The notes under the pieces: generated by a model
Database searches by the model: none
Seen by the model: the letters and a program-made list of their open reading frames with translations, nothing else
Told to the model about the DNA's origin: nothing
In this document: positions 43,196-52,705 of the stretch, piece by piece
How positions within the stretch are numbered: the stretch's first letter is position 1
Layout of the letters: each line of letters starts with the position of its first letter
Program-made: the position numbers and the translations under genes
NCBI GenBank assembly: GCA_017537245.1
Contig: JAFYLD010000039.1
Coordinates: forward strand, 17,942 to 81,941
DNA: 64,000 nucleotides
Source of the DNA: Clostridia bacterium
GTDB lineage: Bacteria; Bacillota; Clostridia; Oscillospirales; Acutalibacteraceae
Direction of reading: 5' to 3'

Positions 43196-44585
43196 TCTTA
43201 CGCAACCTCCTTTCAAGTAATCCTACAAGTTTAGTAAGAATTACAACAATTACAAGATAAATAAGAGCTACTGCGATGAGTGGCATAAAGTTACTGTAAG
43301 TGATTGAACGAATCTTAAGACCGCCTTGAGTAAGGTCGGCAACGCCTATGTAGAAGGCAACGGATGATTCTTTAAGCAAGGTGATAAATTCGTTTGCAAG
43401 GGCAGGAAGTATAGCCTTGAATGCTTGTGGTACAACAACGTGAATCATTGTTGACGCGTAGTTAAAACCAAGACTGCGACCTGCTTCTATTTGACCGCGG
43501 TCAACCGACATAATACCACCACGCACAATTTCTGCCACGTAAGCGCCACTGTTTAGACCAAAACATAATACAGCAGCAGGGAATTTGTCAACGCCTGCGG
43601 GAAGTAGGAATACGAAATAAATGATAAGCAACTGTACCATTACCGGCGTACCGCGCATAATGGTAAGATAAAGAGAAAATATTCTATCTAACGTTTTAAG
43701 TTTGCCTGTTGTTTGATAAGTGCAACGAATTATTGCAACAAAGAAACCTATAAACGTACCGATCAAGGCCGAGAGGCCGCTTATTGCAAGTGTCATTAAC
43801 AAACCGTCTGATAGATATTTCCACTGCGCTTTATCGATAAAGTTTCTTTTAAATTCGTCGGCAAAATCGTTCCACCATTTTGAAAAAGGTCCGCCAACGT
43901 CAGGTTTTTTATTATCGTAATTTTTTAGCGCTAAACATTGCTTTATACCCGTTTTTAGAGTGTTTTTCTTGGTGATATCAACGTTTTCACCATCAACGGT
44001 AACAGAGTTTACGCTATTTATCTCGTCAACTATCGTTATGAGACCGCCTGTGCATTTATCAACAGCTGAATCTTCTAGAAATAGTGAAAATTGATTTTCT
44101 TCTATTTCATATAATTGAAGTGTAACGCTACCTGAAATTGGTTTTGCATCTTCAATATAAAGATTTAACTGCGAAGCGATATCAATACTTATACGTGTTG
44201 CGTTTGTTGAAATACCGTTTTTTTCGTTTTCGAAGTATTTTTTACATACGGCTGACAAAAGATCTGCCTTGTGTGTTTTAATAACCGAGCCGATATCCAG
44301 AGTGTTATATTCGCAGTCCAATATAAGATTTTTTTCATCGCCAATTTCTACGGATTTAACGGTTATTTTAGTATTACTTAAAACTTTTTTAGAACCGATT
44401 GCAGTTGATTTGGCAAGGGAAGAAAAGGTGTTATCAACAATTGCTTGACTTTCGCTTACCGAGAGTTCTTTGCTAACGGTTCTACCTTTTGATTCGGTAA
44501 TAAAAATGGTTGTTAATAGTCCGAGAATTAGAGCTGCTATTACGGCTAGAATTATTAGCCTGCTTTTGGTTTTTTTAAGCTTCAT
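43185..44585 (-). CDS. Amino-acid ABC permease fused to novel extracytoplasmic N-terminal domain
   Basis: 466 residues, about twice the usual 220 of this permease family. The C-terminal half (about 250-466) is a canonical PAAT permease: [40 protein letters not shown]-type EAA loop ([20 protein letters not shown]) and five helices. The first 245 residues comprise a membrane anchor (about 10-32) and roughly 200 residues predicted outside the cell, beta-rich, not recognisable as a solute-binding protein. Start at ATG 44585 with GGAG 6 bases upstream. A separate binding protein is encoded next to it, so the extra domain must do something else. Confidence 0.88.
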   Translation of the reverse strand: MKLKKTKSRLIILAVIAALILGLLTTIFITESKGRTVSKELSVSESQAIVDNTFSSLAKSTAIGSKKVLSNTKITVKSVEIGDEKNLILDCEYNTLDIGSVIKTHKADLLSAVCKKYFENEKNGISTNATRISIDIASQLNLYIEDAKPISGSVTLQLYEIEENQFSLFLEDSAVDKCTGGLITIVDEINSVNSVTVDGENVDITKKNTLKTGIKQCLALKNYDNKKPDVGGPFSKWWNDFADEFKRNFIDKAQWKYLSDGLLMTLAISGLSALIGTFIGFFVAIIRCTYQTTGKLKTLDRIFSLYLTIMRGTPVMVQLLIIYFVFLLPAGVDKFPAAVLCFGLNSGAYVAEIVRGGIMSVDRGQIEAGRSLGFNYASTMIHVVVPQAFKAILPALANEFITLLKESSVAFYIGVADLTQGGLKIRSITYSNFMPLIAVALIYLVIVVILTKLVGLLERRLRKSDH

Positions 44586-44666
44586 AAATTTCTCCAAACC
44601 GTAGAAAATAGGAATGATAAAAAATCATTCCCATTTCCCGTGTATGTGTTAAATTTTAAATTTAAA

Positions 44667-45473
44667 TTATTTGATGTACTTATCAACGATAGCTTGGATT
44701 GTGCCGTCAGCTGTGAGCTCTGTGATAGCGGTGTCGATTGCTTCGAGAAGAGCTTCGTTATTTTTTGCGATACAAGCAGCATAGTCTTCGTCTGCGTATG
44801 ATGTTTCAAGAATCTTAAGACCTGTGTTGTTTGCAACGAATGATTTAGCTGGTTCGTTGTCGATGATAACGCAATCAACGTCGCCGCCGATAAGTGCAGC
44901 TACAGCTTCGTTACCAGTTGTGTATGGAGTAACGAGGCCTTCGCCAAAATCGTCGGTAGCATAGATATAACCGGTTGTGCCAAGCTGGGTGCCTACTTTG
45001 TAAGCAGCGCCGTCAGCATAGAGATCGTCAACGCTAGTGATTGGTGAGCCTTCTTTAACGATGATTGACTGAACGCCCTTAGCATAGCTGATTGAGAAGT
45101 TAACGCTCTTAAGACGTTCTTCTGTGATTGTCATACCAGCAAGACCAAGGTCAACCTTGCCTTCGGTAACAGCTGTGATGATTGAATCAAAAGCCATGTC
45201 TTCAATAACGAGTTCAAGACCGAGCTTTTCAGCGATAGCAGCAGCGATTTCAGCGTCGATACCAACGATCTTGTCGCCATCATAGTATTCGTATGGTTGG
45301 AAATAAGCGTTTGTAGCCATGATGAGTTTGCCTTCTTTAACGGTTGTTAAAGTAGCTTTTTCTGTTGTAGTTGGTTTGCTTTCGCTTGTTGTGTCTTCAG
45401 CGCCGCAGCCTGCAAAGCAGAGGAGCATGCAAAGAGCCATAACTAAAGCAATGATTTTCTTTAAGTTTTTCAT
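44667..45473 (-). CDS. Amino-acid ABC importer substrate-binding lipoprotein
   Basis: 268-residue type II periplasmic-binding-protein family 3 lipoprotein. Signal peptide with lipobox CFAGC, then a Thr/Ser/Lys linker and the family segments NAYFQPYEYYDGDKIVGIDAEIAAAIAEKLG (shared start of polar amino-acid binders), VDLGLAGMTITEERLKSVNFS and IDNEPAKSF. ATG 45473 is preferred because GAGG precedes it by 8 or 9 bases; an in-frame ATG at 45488 overlaps that site. First gene of the importer operon; the specific amino acid cannot be told. Confidence 0.95.
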   Translation of the reverse strand: MKNLKKIIALVMALCMLLCFAGCGAEDTTSESKPTTTEKATLTTVKEGKLIMATNAYFQPYEYYDGDKIVGIDAEIAAAIAEKLGLELVIEDMAFDSIITAVTEGKVDLGLAGMTITEERLKSVNFSISYAKGVQSIIVKEGSPITSVDDLYADGAAYKVGTQLGTTGYIYATDDFGEGLVTPYTTGNEAVAALIGGDVDCVIIDNEPAKSFVANNTGLKILETSYADEDYAACIAKNNEALLEAIDTAITELTADGTIQAIVDKYIK

Positions 45474-45509
45474 TTTTGTGTACCTCATTTCAAAAATTTT
45501 AATAAATTG

Positions 45510-45528
45510 GTTACATATATTATGTAAC
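45510..45528. promoter_or_regulatory. Palindrome in leader of amino-acid importer operon
   Basis: GTTACATA-TAT-TATGTAAC, perfect 8-bp arms, about 10 to 28 bases downstream of the predicted transcription start; operator or hairpin candidate. A second palindrome AGCAC-N6-GTGCT lies within the promoter spacer. Confidence 0.55.
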
Positions 45529-45543
45529 TTTAGGGATGGGCAA

Positions 45544-45572
45544 ATTCTAGCACACTAAAGTGCTTTTGTCAA
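45544..45572 (-). promoter_or_regulatory. Sigma-A promoter of amino-acid importer operon
   Basis: Minus strand TTGACA (45572-45567), 17-base spacer, TAGAAT (45549-45544). Confidence 0.82.
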
Positions 45573-45623
45573 GCGAATTTGCATAAATATATTGTTTGGA
45601 TTGAATTTTAAATAAAAATATGC

Positions 45624-45666
45624 AAAAAACAATGCATATTCTTATCTTTAGGATAAAAATATGCAT
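45624..45666 (-). terminator. Terminator after DUF4363 gene
   Basis: AATGCATATT-TTATC / GATAA-AATATGCATT stem (45631-45666) with one mismatch; on the minus strand it is followed by GTTTTTTG. Confidence 0.85.
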
Positions 45667-45670
45667 TTTG

Positions 45671-46021
45671 TTAGTAGAAACTGTGGGCGGCAAATTTTTG
45701 CTCTTCGCGGATGAGTTTTATTAGCGTTTCGATATTTTTATACGCTGTTTTAAAATTTTCATCCTCGTGGTTGTCACCTAGTATCATTTGACCGATATAC
45801 ATTGTGATTTGGTCTAAAAAATCGTGATTTACGTAGATGGACATTTTGTTTTTTCTTTTGTTCCACGATTTTGTTAGGGTATCGCTCGTGATATTATTGC
45901 TTGCAAAGTTTTGCACGTCGTTTATGGTGTCGTTGCAATAACGATTGACTGCAAAATGCGAATAAAAAGCCAAAGAGATTAGCGCGATCAAAATAACCGC
46001 CGCATAAATTAGTCTTTTCAT
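45671..46021 (-). CDS. DUF4363-like membrane-anchored protein
   Basis: 116 residues: one N-terminal membrane helix (MKRLIYAAVILIALISLAFYS) and an extracytoplasmic helical domain with the KSWNKRKNKMSIYVNHDFLDQI segment that recalls DUF4363. Genes of this family regularly follow DUF421 genes in Clostridia. Function unknown. It starts 3 bases after the DUF421 gene stop. Confidence 0.72.
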   Translation of the reverse strand: MKRLIYAAVILIALISLAFYSHFAVNRYCNDTINDVQNFASNNITSDTLTKSWNKRKNKMSIYVNHDFLDQITMYIGQMILGDNHEDENFKTAYKNIETLIKLIREEQKFAAHSFY

Positions 46022-46024
46022 ATT

Positions 46025-46702
46025 TTATTTATTATAATCCTTTTCATATATGGTGTGATTGCCGTTGCGGTCGAGTGTCATTAGGAATATATCGCTGATT
46101 TTATATTTGCTATGCTTTAATATTTTGTAAAGTTTGTTTTTATTGCTTTGTAGCGCCTTTAACGATTCGGCAACAATTTTGCCGTCGCTAATAACGGGCA
46201 GGGGCAATGAGTCGTCGGGCAGGTTTAGTTTTAGGTCTTTGGTTGTTACGGTTTGAGCATCTTTTTTAAGTAACACGCTTAAATTACCGTTTACTTCAAG
46301 TACTGCAAAGGCTACGTCAGATAGGTTAAAAACGTCTTTGTTGCGCAAAAGTTCGATTAAATCGATGACCGTCATACGCACGTCACGCATGGCTTGTTGG
46401 TCGATAACGCCGTTTTTTATTATAACTACCGATTTGCCGTTTAACACTTTGCGAATCATAAAGCTTTTCATAGAAAGTATAGACGCGATAATTTCGAGAA
46501 AAATGAGTACTGATATTGCCGCGACTCCTACTAAAACGGGTTGTTCGTTATCTTGTAGAGGTATGGCGGCGATCTCGGAAATTAGCAAAGTAACGACAAG
46601 CTCGTTGGGCTGCATGTCACCGATTTGGCGCTTGCCCATAAGGCGTATTGCGATCGTTACGGTTAGGTATAATATAATTGTTCGCATAATGGTAGAAATC
46701 AT
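46025..46702 (-). CDS. DUF421 (YetF-like) membrane protein
   Basis: 225 residues: three N-terminal membrane helices with the family signature RLMGKRQIGDMQPNELVVTLLISEIAAIPLQD in the first loop, then a cytoplasmic domain with KVLNGKSVVIIKNGVIDQQAMR and LLRNKDVFNLSDVAFAVLEVNG. Homologues include YetF and the spore germination/channel protein SpoVA-linked 2Duf. Start at ATG 46702 with GGTGAT 7 bases upstream; the longer frame to 46777 is rejected for lack of a ribosome binding site. Divergent from the ABC exporter promoter. Confidence 0.88.
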   Translation of the reverse strand: MISTIMRTIILYLTVTIAIRLMGKRQIGDMQPNELVVTLLISEIAAIPLQDNEQPVLVGVAAISVLIFLEIIASILSMKSFMIRKVLNGKSVVIIKNGVIDQQAMRDVRMTVIDLIELLRNKDVFNLSDVAFAVLEVNGNLSVLLKKDAQTVTTKDLKLNLPDDSLPLPVISDGKIVAESLKALQSNKNKLYKILKHSKYKISDIFLMTLDRNGNHTIYEKDYNK

Positions 46703-46737
46703 TGTATAATCACCGCAAATAGTATTTGCTTTTTTTC

Positions 46738-46766
46738 TTGCATTATTAATAATGTAATGATATAAT
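46738..46766 (+). promoter_or_regulatory. Sigma-A promoter of polysaccharide exporter operon
   Basis: TTGCAT (46738-46743), 17-base spacer, TATAAT (46761-46766), 45 bases before the permease gene. Confidence 0.7.
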
Positions 46767-46811
46767 AAAACTACCAATATATAACTATAATGTCAGAGTG
46801 AGGTATTTGTT

Positions 46812-47618
46812 TTGGCAAGCAATAATTTAAACAAGGCAAGTTTTTTTAGCGATATGAAAAAATTCATGCCGCTTCTTAGAAACTTGGTTTCAAAAGACTT
46901 TAAAATTAAATATCGTCGTAGCATACTTGGTGTTGCTTGGAGCGTTCTTAATCCGCTATTTACAATGCTTGTATTGACCGTTGTATTTAGCAAACTTTTA
47001 AGAATTGACGTAGGAACAGATTTTGCTACTTATTATATCGTTGGTGCTTCTATGTGGACGTTTTTTGCTGAAGCAACTTCAAATTCTTTAAGTTCTATAA
47101 TTAGCTCAGCCTCACTTATTAAAAAGGTGTATATTCCAAAGTATATTTTTCCAATAGAAAAGTGTTTGTTCTCGTTGGTTAATTTTGCGTTTACTTTAAT
47201 TGCGGTATTGATTGTAATGTTTGCGCGTGGTGTTTATCCAACGTGGACTTCGCTACTTTTCTTTGTTCCACTTATTTATTGCTTTGTATTTGTGTGTGGC
47301 GTAAGCTTGTTTTTGAGCGCGGCTACCGTTTACTTTAGAGATATACAGCATCTTTACGGCGTATTGCTTACAATGCTAATGTATTTGACACCTATTATTT
47401 ATAATACCGATTCGCTTGAGGGTCATACTCTAGTTCTAAAAGTTGTTAACGCTAATCCTATGACACATTACGTTAAGTATTTCCGTGATGTTGTTATGAA
47501 TAATACAATACCTGATTTGACGGAAAATTTAATATGCATTGCTATGGCAGTTGGTGTATTTATAATTGGCGCGCTTATATTTAAAAAGGCGCAGCGCAAG
47601 TTTATTCTTCATATATAA
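46812..47618 (+). CDS. Polysaccharide/teichoic-acid ABC export permease (Wzm/TagG-like)
   Basis: 268-residue ABC-2 type permease with six helices. The family signature KDFKIKYRRSILGVAWSVLNPLF (N-terminal interfacial segment) is clear, as is the NPMTHYVKYFRDVV segment near the C-terminus. TTG start at 46812 with GAGG 8 bases upstream; the next ATG (46854) would remove the conserved amphipathic region. Exports a lipid-linked glycan with the ATPase encoded next. Confidence 0.92.
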   Translation: MASNNLNKASFFSDMKKFMPLLRNLVSKDFKIKYRRSILGVAWSVLNPLFTMLVLTVVFSKLLRIDVGTDFATYYIVGASMWTFFAEATSNSLSSIISSASLIKKVYIPKYIFPIEKCLFSLVNFAFTLIAVLIVMFARGVYPTWTSLLFFVPLIYCFVFVCGVSLFLSAATVYFRDIQHLYGVLLTMLMYLTPIIYNTDSLEGHTLVLKVVNANPMTHYVKYFRDVVMNNTIPDLTENLICIAMAVGVFIIGALIFKKAQRKFILHI

Positions 47619-47633
47619 AGGAGTGTGTTTTGA

Positions 47634-48374
47634 ATGTCTAACGAGAATGCTGTTGAGCTACGCAACGTTGAAATGCACTTTAATATGAGTAAGGAAAAAC
47701 TTGAAAGTCTTAAAGAGTATTTTTTAAAGCTTATTAAACGCGAGCTTCATTATGAAGATTTTATTGCCGTAAACGACGTATCTTTTGATATTAAAAAAGG
47801 TGACGTTTTTGGTATTGTTGGTCTTAATGGTTGCGGTAAGAGTACAACCCTTAAGATGATTTCGGGCATATTGGAGCCTACTAAAGGTAGTGTTAAAACC
47901 TACGGTACTATTGCGCCGCTTATAGAGCTTGGCGCGGGTTTTGATATGGACCTTACTGCGCGAGAGAACATTTACCTTAATGGTTCTGTGCTTGGTTATT
48001 CTAAAAAGTTCATTGACGAAAAGTTCCAAGATATTGTTGATTTTTCAGAGATGCACGAGTTTTTGGACGTGCCGATGAAGAACTATTCTTCGGGTATGGT
48101 GGCGCGTATTGCTTTTGCTATTGCTACGGTTACTACCCCTGATATACTTATCGTTGACGAGATTTTGGCGGTAGGTGACTTCTTGTTCCAGCAAAAGTGT
48201 GAAGATCGTATAAACGCGATGATAAACGATGATACTACCGTTATTATTGTTTCGCACTCTATTGAACAAATCGAGCGTCTTTGCAAGCATTGCGTATGGC
48301 TTGAAAAGGGTAAAATCAAGATGATTGGCGACGCGTTAGAGGTTTGCGACGCGTACAAAAACTCTCAAAGGTAG
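47634..48374 (+). CDS. Polysaccharide/teichoic-acid ABC export ATPase (Wzt/TagH-like)
   Basis: 246-residue ATPase of the ABC-2 glycan-export family. Walker A GLNGCGKST, the family-typical GAGFDMDLTARENIYLNG stretch, signature YSSGMVARIAFA and Walker B ILIVDEILAVGD, then an H-loop SHS. The N-terminus has the longer insert (FNMSKEKLESLKEYFLKLIKRE) found in this family. It lacks the C-terminal carbohydrate-binding domain of long Wzt proteins, so export should not depend on a terminal cap recognised by it. Confidence 0.93.
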   Translation: MSNENAVELRNVEMHFNMSKEKLESLKEYFLKLIKRELHYEDFIAVNDVSFDIKKGDVFGIVGLNGCGKSTTLKMISGILEPTKGSVKTYGTIAPLIELGAGFDMDLTARENIYLNGSVLGYSKKFIDEKFQDIVDFSEMHEFLDVPMKNYSSGMVARIAFAIATVTTPDILIVDEILAVGDFLFQQKCEDRINAMINDDTTVIIVSHSIEQIERLCKHCVWLEKGKIKMIGDALEVCDAYKNSQR

Positions 48375-48383
48375 GCCTGGTTA

Positions 48384-50198
48384 ATGTTTGAAAAGACACC
48401 TGTGCAGGAAAAATCTTTTAAAGGTTTTTTAAAAAGATTAGCACTTCGACTAAAAGAACATCCACGCGTTTTTGCGTTTGTTAGATTTTTTATAGTTGCT
48501 TTAAGAAAAATCCGCCGCAAGCTAAATCGTCTTGTTGGCGGCTTTACTGTGCGCTATAAGATAAGTGGTCGCCGCAGAAAAAGAGAGATGGCAGCCACCT
48601 TTGACAAAAACGTAAAGTTTAGTGTTGTAGTGCCGTTATATAATACGCCGATAAAATTCTTGAAAGAAATGATTAATTCGGTTCGTAATCAGACTTATAG
48701 CAACTGGCAACTTTGTTTGGCTGATGGTAGTGATGGCGAGCATGCTTACGTTGGCGAGTACGTAAAAGGTATATCTGACGATAGAATTTGTTATAAAAAA
48801 CTTGCCGAAAACAAGGGTATTGCCGATAACACAAACGAGTGTATCGCTATGGCGGAGGGCGATTTTATAGCGCTTTTTGACCATGACGATTTACTACATC
48901 CATCTGCGCTTTTTGAAATGGCAAAGGCAATAGATGATGGCGCTGATTTTGTATATACCGACGAGGTTACCTTTGTTGGCAAGACTAGAAATATAACCAT
49001 TTATAACTTTAAGCCTGATTATTCGCCCGATACTTTGCGTTCATATAATTATATATGTCATTTTACCGCCTTCTCAAAGCGTTTGCTCGATACTGTTGGT
49101 GGTTTTAACAAAGAGTATGATGGCAGTCAAGACTACGATCTTATTTTGCGTCTTACTGAAAAGGCAAAAAATATTGTTCATATACCTAAAGCGCTATATT
49201 TTTGGCGTTCGCACAAAGCGTCGGTAGCATCGGACGTATCGGCTAAGCCCTACGTTGTAGAAAGCGCTAAAAAGGCGCTAAAGGCTCATATAGAAAGACT
49301 TGGTCTTTCGGGCAGGGTAGAAGATGCGGTTGTGCCAACTACCTATAAAATACAGTATGATATTACGGGCGAGCCGCTTGTATCAATTATTATTCCTAAT
49401 AAAGACCATACCGATGACCTAGAAAAATGTCTAGCGTCGGTTTACAGTAAATCGACCTATAAGAACTTTGAAGTTATTGTTGTAGAAAACAATAGTACCG
49501 AGGAAGAAACCTTTAAGTATTATGAAGAGGCTAAACTCAAGTATAATAATTTAAAGGTTATTGTTTGGGAAAGCGGATTTAACTACTCGGCTATAAACAA
49601 CTTTGCCGCAAAGCAGGCGACGGGCGAGTATATACTTTTGCTTAACAACGATATCGAGGTAATAACGCCCGATTGGTTAGAGCAGATGCTTATGTTTGCG
49701 CAGCGTAAAGACGTGGGCGCGGTTGGTGTGAAGTTATATTATGACGACGACACCATTCAGCACGCGGGTGTAATTGTTGGTCTTGGCGGCGTGGCGGGAC
49801 ACGCTCACAAATATTTTGCACGTGAAAATCCCGGTTATATGGCAAGGGCAAGTATTGCGCAAAATCTTAGCGCGTGTACTGCGGCGTGCTTGATGATTAG
49901 AAAAGACGTGTACGATGAAGTGGGCGGTCTTGAAGAAGGATATGCCGTAGCCTTTAACGATATTGATTTTTGTATGAAGATTCGCGCGGCAGGGTATTTG
50001 ATAGTATTTACTCCGTTTGCAGAGTTTTATCATTACGAATCAAAGAGTCGCGGTGATGAAGATACCCCTGAAAAGAGAGCGCGTTTTAATAGCGAGGTGT
50101 TCCGTTTTCAAGATAGATGGGGTAAGGAGCTTAAAGCGGGTGATCCCTATTACAACCCAAATTTAACACTTGATAGTGAAGATTTTTCGCTTAGATAA
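48384..50198 (+). CDS. Tandem GT2 glycosyltransferase
   Basis: 604-residue protein with two family 2 glycosyltransferase domains: the first from KFSVVVPLYNTP (about 74) with LFDHDDLLHPSA (DxD-like), the second from PLVSIIIPNKDHTDDLEKCL (about 330) with LLNNDIEV and FNDIDFCMKIRAAGY. The basic N-terminus (to about 70) may bind membrane. Tandem GT2 proteins like this extend rhamnan or O-antigen-like glycans. Position directly after the exporter genes suggests it builds the exported polymer. Confidence 0.9.
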   Translation: MFEKTPVQEKSFKGFLKRLALRLKEHPRVFAFVRFFIVALRKIRRKLNRLVGGFTVRYKISGRRRKREMAATFDKNVKFSVVVPLYNTPIKFLKEMINSVRNQTYSNWQLCLADGSDGEHAYVGEYVKGISDDRICYKKLAENKGIADNTNECIAMAEGDFIALFDHDDLLHPSALFEMAKAIDDGADFVYTDEVTFVGKTRNITIYNFKPDYSPDTLRSYNYICHFTAFSKRLLDTVGGFNKEYDGSQDYDLILRLTEKAKNIVHIPKALYFWRSHKASVASDVSAKPYVVESAKKALKAHIERLGLSGRVEDAVVPTTYKIQYDITGEPLVSIIIPNKDHTDDLEKCLASVYSKSTYKNFEVIVVENNSTEEETFKYYEEAKLKYNNLKVIVWESGFNYSAINNFAAKQATGEYILLLNNDIEVITPDWLEQMLMFAQRKDVGAVGVKLYYDDDTIQHAGVIVGLGGVAGHAHKYFARENPGYMARASIAQNLSACTAACLMIRKDVYDEVGGLEEGYAVAFNDIDFCMKIRAAGYLIVFTPFAEFYHYESKSRGDEDTPEKRARFNSEVFRFQDRWGKELKAGDPYYNPNLTLDSEDFSLR

Positions 50199-50203
50199 AC
50201 TTA

Positions 50204-50237
50204 AAACTGCCATTCTTTTGGGTGGCAGTTTATTGTT
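50204..50237 (+). terminator. Terminator after glycan export operon
   Basis: Perfect 9-bp stem AAACTGCCA / TGGCAGTTT, 10-base loop, ATTGTTTC tail (interrupted T-run). Confidence 0.75.
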
Positions 50238-50322
50238 TCTTATATATTGTTAAAAAAATAACAATAAAATTTATCGCAAAAAAGAATTTTTAAAAAAGAT
50301 TGTTTATTTTTTAACAAACCCA

Positions 50323-50351
50323 TTGACATTGCGTATTATGTAGTATATAAT
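50323..50351 (+). promoter_or_regulatory. Consensus sigma-A promoter of serC-serA
   Basis: TTGACA (50323-50328), 17-base spacer, TATAAT (50346-50351), perfect consensus. Confidence 0.92.
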
Positions 50352-50396
50352 GATGTCAAATTCGGGAAAATGATCCCTTTATGGAGGTTTTTTGTT

Positions 50397-51479
50397 ATGG
50401 CAAGAGTTTATAATTTTAGTGCAGGTCCTTCAATGTTACCTGAAGAGGTACTTAGAACTGCGGCTGATGAAATGATGGAATACGGTACAAGTGGTCAATC
50501 TGTAATGGAAATGTCACACCGTAGCAAAGAATATCAAGCAATTTTTGACGAGACTGAGGCAAATCTTCGCGAGATAATGAATATTCCTGATAATTATAAG
50601 GTATTGTTCTTGCAGGGTGGCGCATCAACACAGTTTGCGATGATTCCACTTAACCTTATGAATAAAAATAAGAAAGCTGACTTTATTATTACTGGTCAGT
50701 GGGCAAATAAAGCGTATAAAGAAGCGGCTCGTTATGGTGCGGCTCGCGCGGTAGCAAGCAGCGCTGATAAGACATATTCATATATTCCAAAGACAACTGC
50801 GGCTGACTTTGACAAGGACGCTGACTTTGTTCACATTTGTATGAACAACACTATTTATGGTACAAAGTTTAACCAGTTGCCAGAAACCGGTGACGTGCCA
50901 CTTATTGCTGATATTTCTAGCTGCATTTTGTCAGAACCAATTGACGTATCAAAGTTTGGTATGCTTTATGCAGGCGCTCAAAAGAACGTTGCTCCTGCAG
51001 GTGTTACAATTGTAATTATTCGTGAGGATCTTATTGGTAACGCAATGGATATTACACCAACAATGCTTAACTACGTAACACACGCTGAAAACGGCTCTAT
51101 GTTTAACACTCCACCTTGCTATGCGATTTATATTGCAGGTCTTACATTTAAGTGGATTAAGAAGATGGGTGGTCTTGAAGCAATTAAGGAAATGAACGTT
51201 AAAAAGGCTAAGATACTTTATGATTTCCTTGATAATAGCAAGATGTTTAAGGGTACTGTTGTAGCAGAAGATCGTTCACTCATGAACGTACCATTCGTTA
51301 CAGGCAACGAAGAACTTGACGCTAAGTTTGTTGCAGAGTCAAAGAAAGCAGGCTTTGTAAATCTTAAGGGTCACCGTAGCGTTGGCGGTATGAGAGCGTC
51401 AATCTATAACGCAATGCCGGTTGAAGGCGTAGAAAAGCTTGTTGAATTTATGAAGAAATTTGAAGAGGAGAACGCATAA
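50397..51479 (+). CDS. serC: Phosphoserine aminotransferase
   Basis: PLP enzyme forming phosphoserine from 3-phosphohydroxypyruvate (and acting in pyridoxal synthesis in some species). 360 residues; opens with the family motif YNFSAGPSMLPEEVL, has LQGGASTQFAMIP and the PLP lysine in YAGAQKNVAPAG. GGAGG lies 9 bases before ATG 50397; the longer frame to 50370 covers the leader. Overlaps serA by one base: a two-gene serine operon behind a strong promoter. Confidence 0.97.
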   Translation: MARVYNFSAGPSMLPEEVLRTAADEMMEYGTSGQSVMEMSHRSKEYQAIFDETEANLREIMNIPDNYKVLFLQGGASTQFAMIPLNLMNKNKKADFIITGQWANKAYKEAARYGAARAVASSADKTYSYIPKTTAADFDKDADFVHICMNNTIYGTKFNQLPETGDVPLIADISSCILSEPIDVSKFGMLYAGAQKNVAPAGVTIVIIREDLIGNAMDITPTMLNYVTHAENGSMFNTPPCYAIYIAGLTFKWIKKMGGLEAIKEMNVKKAKILYDFLDNSKMFKGTVVAEDRSLMNVPFVTGNEELDAKFVAESKKAGFVNLKGHRSVGGMRASIYNAMPVEGVEKLVEFMKKFEEENA

Positions 51480-52639
51480 TGTTTAAGATTAAAACTTATA
51501 ATAAAATCTCTAAAATTGGTCTTCAGGTTTTTGATGACAAATATACCGTAGGTGATGAAGTAGATAACGCCGACGGCGCGATTGTGCGTTCTGCGGCTTT
51601 GCACGATACTGAATTTCCGGCTTCTTTAAAGGCTATTGCACGTGCGGGTGCCGGTACTAATAATATTCCGATTGATCGCTGCAGCGAGCAGGGTATAGTT
51701 GTATTTAATACTCCTGGCGCTAACGCAAACGCGGTTAAAGAGTTGGTTCTTGCCGGTATGCTTATTTCATCTCGTCGTGTTATTCCTGCAATTGAGTGGG
51801 CAAAAACACTTAAAGGCGAGGGTGATGCTGTAGGTAAGTTAGTAGAAAAAGGCAAGGGCGCTTTTGCTGGTCCTGAACTTAAGGGTAAGACACTTGGTAT
51901 TATTGGTCTTGGCGCTATCGGTGTTATGGTAGCGAATGCCGCTAACCACCTTGGTATGACGGTTTATGGTTACGACCCATATCTATCGGTTAACTCTGCT
52001 TGGAATCTTAACCACAATGCTGTTCACATTTATGATATTAACGAGATTTACAAAAAGTGCGATTATATTAGCGTACACGTGCCGCTAGTTGAAAGCACAA
52101 AGAATATGATTAACGCTGACGCTATCGCTATGATGAAAGACGGCGTACGTATTCTTAACTTCTCTCGCGCGGCGCTCGTAAATTCTGACGATATGCTAAA
52201 AGCACTTGAAAACGGCAAGGTTGCGGCTTACGTTACCGACTTCCCAACAGAAGAAATGCTTTGTGTTGACGGTGTTATCGCGATTCCTCACTTGGGCGCA
52301 TCTACACCAGAGTCTGAAGATAACTGTGCTGATATGGCAGCAAGACAGCTTGTTGACTATATTGAAAACGGTAATATTGTTAACTCTGTAAATATGCCTG
52401 CAATTACAATGCCAAGAAGTGGTAAACACCGTGTTTGCGTAATTCATAAGAATATACCAAATATGCTTACTGCAATTACAGGTATTGTTGCTGAAAACAA
52501 CGTTAACATCGAAAATATGCTTAACAAGTCAAGTGGTGATTACGCTTATACTATGATAGACGTAAGCGTTGACGATACTGCGGCTGTAGAGGAAAGAATT
52601 GCGGCGGTAGACGGTGTAATTAGAGTACGCGTTATTTAA
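51479..52639 (+). CDS. serA: D-3-phosphoglycerate dehydrogenase
   Basis: First enzyme of serine synthesis, NAD-dependent. 386 residues: NAD motif GLGAIGVMVANAA (about 140-152), catalytic residues in ARAGAGTNNIP, RAALVNSDDM and PHLGASTPESE, then a C-terminal ACT domain (about 318-386, NIPNMLTAITGIVAENNVNIENM) that often confers serine feedback. It is the short form without the intervening ASB domain. Terminated with a hairpin shared with the convergent gene. Confidence 0.96.
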   Translation: MFKIKTYNKISKIGLQVFDDKYTVGDEVDNADGAIVRSAALHDTEFPASLKAIARAGAGTNNIPIDRCSEQGIVVFNTPGANANAVKELVLAGMLISSRRVIPAIEWAKTLKGEGDAVGKLVEKGKGAFAGPELKGKTLGIIGLGAIGVMVANAANHLGMTVYGYDPYLSVNSAWNLNHNAVHIYDINEIYKKCDYISVHVPLVESTKNMINADAIAMMKDGVRILNFSRAALVNSDDMLKALENGKVAAYVTDFPTEEMLCVDGVIAIPHLGASTPESEDNCADMAARQLVDYIENGNIVNSVNMPAITMPRSGKHRVCVIHKNIPNMLTAITGIVAENNVNIENMLNKSSGDYAYTMIDVSVDDTAAVEERIAAVDGVIRVRVI

Positions 52640-52672
52640 TAAAATTTTAATAAATAATTCACAGCAAATAGA

Positions 52673-52703
52673 AAAACACCTGCTAAATTTTAGCAGGTGT
52701 TTT
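52673..52703. terminator. Bidirectional terminator
   Basis: AAAACACCTGCTAAA / TTTAGCAGGTGTTTT, 15-bp complementary arms (a tight loop in practice), T-tails on both strands; between serA and the convergent glycosyltransferase. Confidence 0.93.
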
Positions 52704-52705
52704 AA

